Source: Klebsormidium nitens
Taxonomy: Eukaryota; Streptophyta; Klebsormidiophyceae; Klebsormidiales; Klebsormidiaceae
Assembly: GCA_000708835.1 (NCBI GenBank)
Contig: DF237343.1
Coordinates: 1 to 64,000 of the forward strand
Direction: 5' to 3'
DNA: 64,000 bases
The position numbers were made by a program, and so were the translations under genes. The notes under the pieces are model-generated. The model made no database searches and was not told the DNA's origin. It saw nothing but the letters and a program-made list of their open reading frames with translations. This document shows positions 61,701 through 64,000 of the stretch, one piece after another (within the stretch, counting starts at the first letter, position 1; each line of letters starts with the position of its first letter).

Positions 61701-63965
61701 CAAGTTCGTACAGAAATAAATCTTGCGTCCGGTCGTTTCCCCTGCAGGCACGCATTATTGACAGATAGCAAGGGAAGGAAATTGGCTGTCAGCGAGTTGC
61801 AACAAAACTCAGGTCATATAGAACATCAGCAGAGAACCGTAAAGAACCACCACTTTGGCTTTCTTTGTTGAACAGAAATTAGCGGGCACCTGATTCTGCT
61901 TACACTTTCAAACAACAGGCAGAAAAGATGCGGACTCACCCAGGTCTGATCGCACCGTTGGTCATGTGCTTGCTCGGCGCTTTATTACGATCTGCATCAC
62001 AAAGTGTATCGTGATTGGTAAGGCTTCAAAAAAGGTCTTTTGAAACCTCTTACAGGAACGTTCGAGTCCTTGAAGCCTTTCGTCAGCTTCCTTGGACGTG
62101 CTGAACGCTTCTTATAGTTGCACCGACCAGACTCGCACCACGGCCCGGCTCCTTTCTTCTCGCTTCAGGTCCTTTACGTGCGGAAGATCAGCGGGGAAGC
62201 GGAATATTTGATTCAGGCCCCGACTAAGCAGAGAATAGGAACTCCATTAGGACTTCCCGCTGTAGATCTCGATTCTTCAACCCTTCCCGAAAGTACCGAC
62301 TGAGATCTCGACAAAGGAGTGTAGCTCAGCAGACGCATGTCCAGAACCCTGAGACTCTCACAACGATTGATACAAGGGGAGTGATTGGGCGGTCACCTTT
62401 ATCTGCCTTCTTCTCCTGTTGCCGCTGAATCGATGCCGCGACGGCCAGGGCTTGCCGGCTTCCTTGGGAGTTGGACCGCTTCCGTTGCTCCTGCCTGCAG
62501 CACAGCGATGCATGGGCGCTAAACAATTGAGGGACTTCGTTGGGTTTCTGAGACTCGTACAGTTTGGCGTTTGCAGCTCATCACGATTTTCGCAACTGTG
62601 AGACCTTGTAACTGCGGAGGAGTTGCGAAACCAGGAATCTTGGGTTTGCCATTTCAAAAGCAGAAGAGTCGACAACTGATACCTGTTTCTGTGAGACGAC
62701 CCAAAATTCGGAGGTCAAACGAGTCCCCGCTTTGATGCGGAAAGCGTTTCATAGGCGCAAAACAAGTGTGATGAGGAAAAAGAGCAAAAATGCGCAGCTG
62801 GGAAACAACTCCCTAGCAGTCAGTACGCTAATTAAGACAGGCAAAAGGCGACCCCGCGGACGCTCTCCAAAGCGCTGGCCAAATCGGTTGCGTGCTCACA
62901 CTTCAAGCGATTGGTGCAGCTTCTTCCTGGTAACGCACCTGGCAAACAAGACCTTCCCCGAATAGAATTCAAATTTGGAAGACTTGCAAAACAGGCATTC
63001 TTGCGCTCACTCGGCCTGCTCCTGTAGCTGGCCCGGCTTCACGACGTTGACTGCGCCTGACTTGCCGACACGTGGCAGCGGCGCTGGGGGCGCGCTGACG
63101 AACACGTTGTTCATCACCCGGCCGTGAGGCTCCCGGCTCAGCTTTCTGCAGCTCAAGGAGAGAGTGACGTCAGTCTTCCAGGGTCAGATCGGGGGTGGCG
63201 GCTGACGTCATCTTTTGATTTGACAGAACAATTATCCACCTCCTATGCTCGCGGGAGGGCTTCCCTGATGTCCTGCGGTGATTAACTGGATATGCGCACC
63301 GGGGTTTGAATCAGGTGGTAGTCAACGCCTGGACATAGGACATTTTAGCTCCATGGAGCAAGAATGTTCGTGTCTGTTACAGCAGGGGCACCTTCTGCAG
63401 CATACAGTACGCGACAGTGGAAGGCAAAAAAAGCAGAAAGACTTGAGAGACGGCTACGCAAATCAATGGAGTTGAACGGTTGAAAAGTGTCTGAGAAGAG
63501 GAACCAGAGCGAAGCGCTCACCCCTTCCCAAGGTCCATACGGTGCCCTTTCTCCTGCGCCTTCTGGAGCTTCTGCAGCTTCTGATACGCACCCTGCGATC
63601 GAATGAAGGCGCTTTGAAGGTAAGTTTTGAGTCTATTCCTTCGACGGAGCCCAAGAGCGAATCGTTAGCGGCTTCTTGCAGCCTGCAAAAGATGTTGCAG
63701 AACGCTACAGATCCTCAAAGCACTTCATGGCCACTCTGAAGTCAAGAATATCAAGACCTTCTGACTTCTGGTGGTTAACATATTCTTGGGGTGGCAGATG
63801 GGCACCACTCGAATCTTCGAATTTGGAAAGCGACGTTCTGTTGACGGGAGTATCCAAGGCGTCCCTCCTTTTGCAAGAGCAGAGGGCGGCTGGCATTTGT
63901 TCAAGTTATGAAGAAGGCGAACTGAGCTTACCGCCGCATGGTACTGGCAGTATTCGCCCTCAGAC
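55755..63965 (-). CDS. MCM10: MCM10 replication factor, partial (5' end beyond window)
   Basis: C-terminal 1066 residues of MCM10, the nuclear initiation factor that links the CMG helicase to polymerase alpha. In-window exons: 63965-63932, 63592-63522, 63145-63011, 62494-62397, 61991-61940, 61741-59584, 59072-59039, 58571-58500, 57964-57819, 57369-57256, 56874-56674 and 55841-55755; phases agree at all junctions. The first visible exon ends the internal zinc finger (GEYCQYH). The C-terminal zinc domain starts at LEKKEELAAKMDKI and has CRRS, LCVSEHH, ACAVCKERT and CRKC. The end, RENFMARGKEHAFSL, fits the family's RGEEH motif. Exon 6 adds about 719 residues of low-complexity, Glu/Arg/Gly-rich sequence with tandem repeats and one C2HC finger (CAYCESRFKTGAARRSHEH). 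Land-plant MCM10 is far shorter. The OB fold lies outside the window. Confidence 0.88.
60002..60103 (-). repeat. 51-bp in-frame tandem repeat in MCM10
   Basis: Two 51-bp units start at 60002 and 60053 and encode 17-residue copies of the type SDDVSKAAEAEASRKR. Like the 54-bp array, it keeps the reading frame. Confidence 0.8.
60877..60998 (-). repeat. 54-bp in-frame tandem repeat in MCM10
   Basis: Units start at 60877 and 60931, with a partial third at 60985. Each encodes 18 residues of the type RGKLTEEALKAALKGEA. The period is a multiple of three, so copy changes keep the frame. Confidence 0.85.
61200..61480 (-). repeat. Degenerate coding repeats (RTERNGMR type) in MCM10
   Basis: The block ccgcatgccgttccgctcc recurs at about 61264 and 61327, 63 bp apart, and weaker copies lie on both sides. 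The protein shows repeated RTERNGMR, ADGIRTER and DGLRRET units. This explains the long open frames on the opposite strand. Confidence 0.7.
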
Positions 63966-64000
63966 CTGCACGGAAACTGTGCCTTCAATTACTCGCAGGA

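Noticed and set aside
59629-61768. Long plus-strand open frames of up to 310 codons opposite MCM10
   Set aside because: They are shadows of the low-complexity Glu/Arg/Gly coding repeats on the minus strand and have no domain.

Overview
This is a eukaryotic nuclear window from a photosynthetic green-lineage organism. The genes are rich in short introns (GT-AG, one GC-AG), exons are GC-richer than the introns, and there are no operons or bacterial signals. A plastid-type shikimate kinase-like gene and a plant-type guanylate-binding protein point to the streptophyte line. A streptophyte green alga (Klebsormidium-like) is my best guess; no marker here fixes the species.

Eleven genes were reconstructed by joining exons with compatible splice sites and reading phases. 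From left to right they are: a SAM-dependent methyltransferase (minus, 5734 to 1963); a three-lobed, membrane-anchored transferrin (plus, 6653 to 19784, 22 exons, about 1133 residues); histone H4 with an intron (minus, 22571 to 22030); a ZIP metal transporter (plus, 23734 to 26574); a guanylate-binding-protein GTPase with a long coiled coil (minus, 36416 to 27919, 14 exons); a shikimate kinase-like protein (plus, 38318 to 42447); a secreted cystatin (minus, 45377 to 44355); a small JmjC protein (plus, 46897 to 49128); a BTB/POZ protein (minus, 53011 to 50709); a GNAT-like protein (plus, 53759 to 55082); and the 3' part of MCM10 with a huge repetitive exon (minus, running off the right edge to 55755). 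The genes alternate strictly in strand, giving five divergent and five convergent pairs.

The most interesting locus is the transferrin. It has a signal peptide, three homologous lobes that begin with the same cysteine and intron pattern, one C-terminal transmembrane helix and a basic tail. By eye alignment most canonical iron and carbonate ligands are replaced in every lobe, so the protein may not bind iron in the classical way. A ZIP divalent-metal transporter lies about 4 kb downstream, with only H4 between them, which hints at a metal-uptake neighbourhood.

Intergenic and intronic DNA holds several inverted-repeat structures: a 55-bp-arm element in transferrin intron 4, a 70-bp palindrome at 20.8 kb, a 355-bp element with 21-bp perfect terminal inverted repeats at 49.5 kb, and smaller hairpins. 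The GBP gene also carries two decayed partial exon copies in its introns and a 33-bp minisatellite. The first 1.9 kb shows no gene. All exon borders are predictions from sequence only; no transcript data were available.
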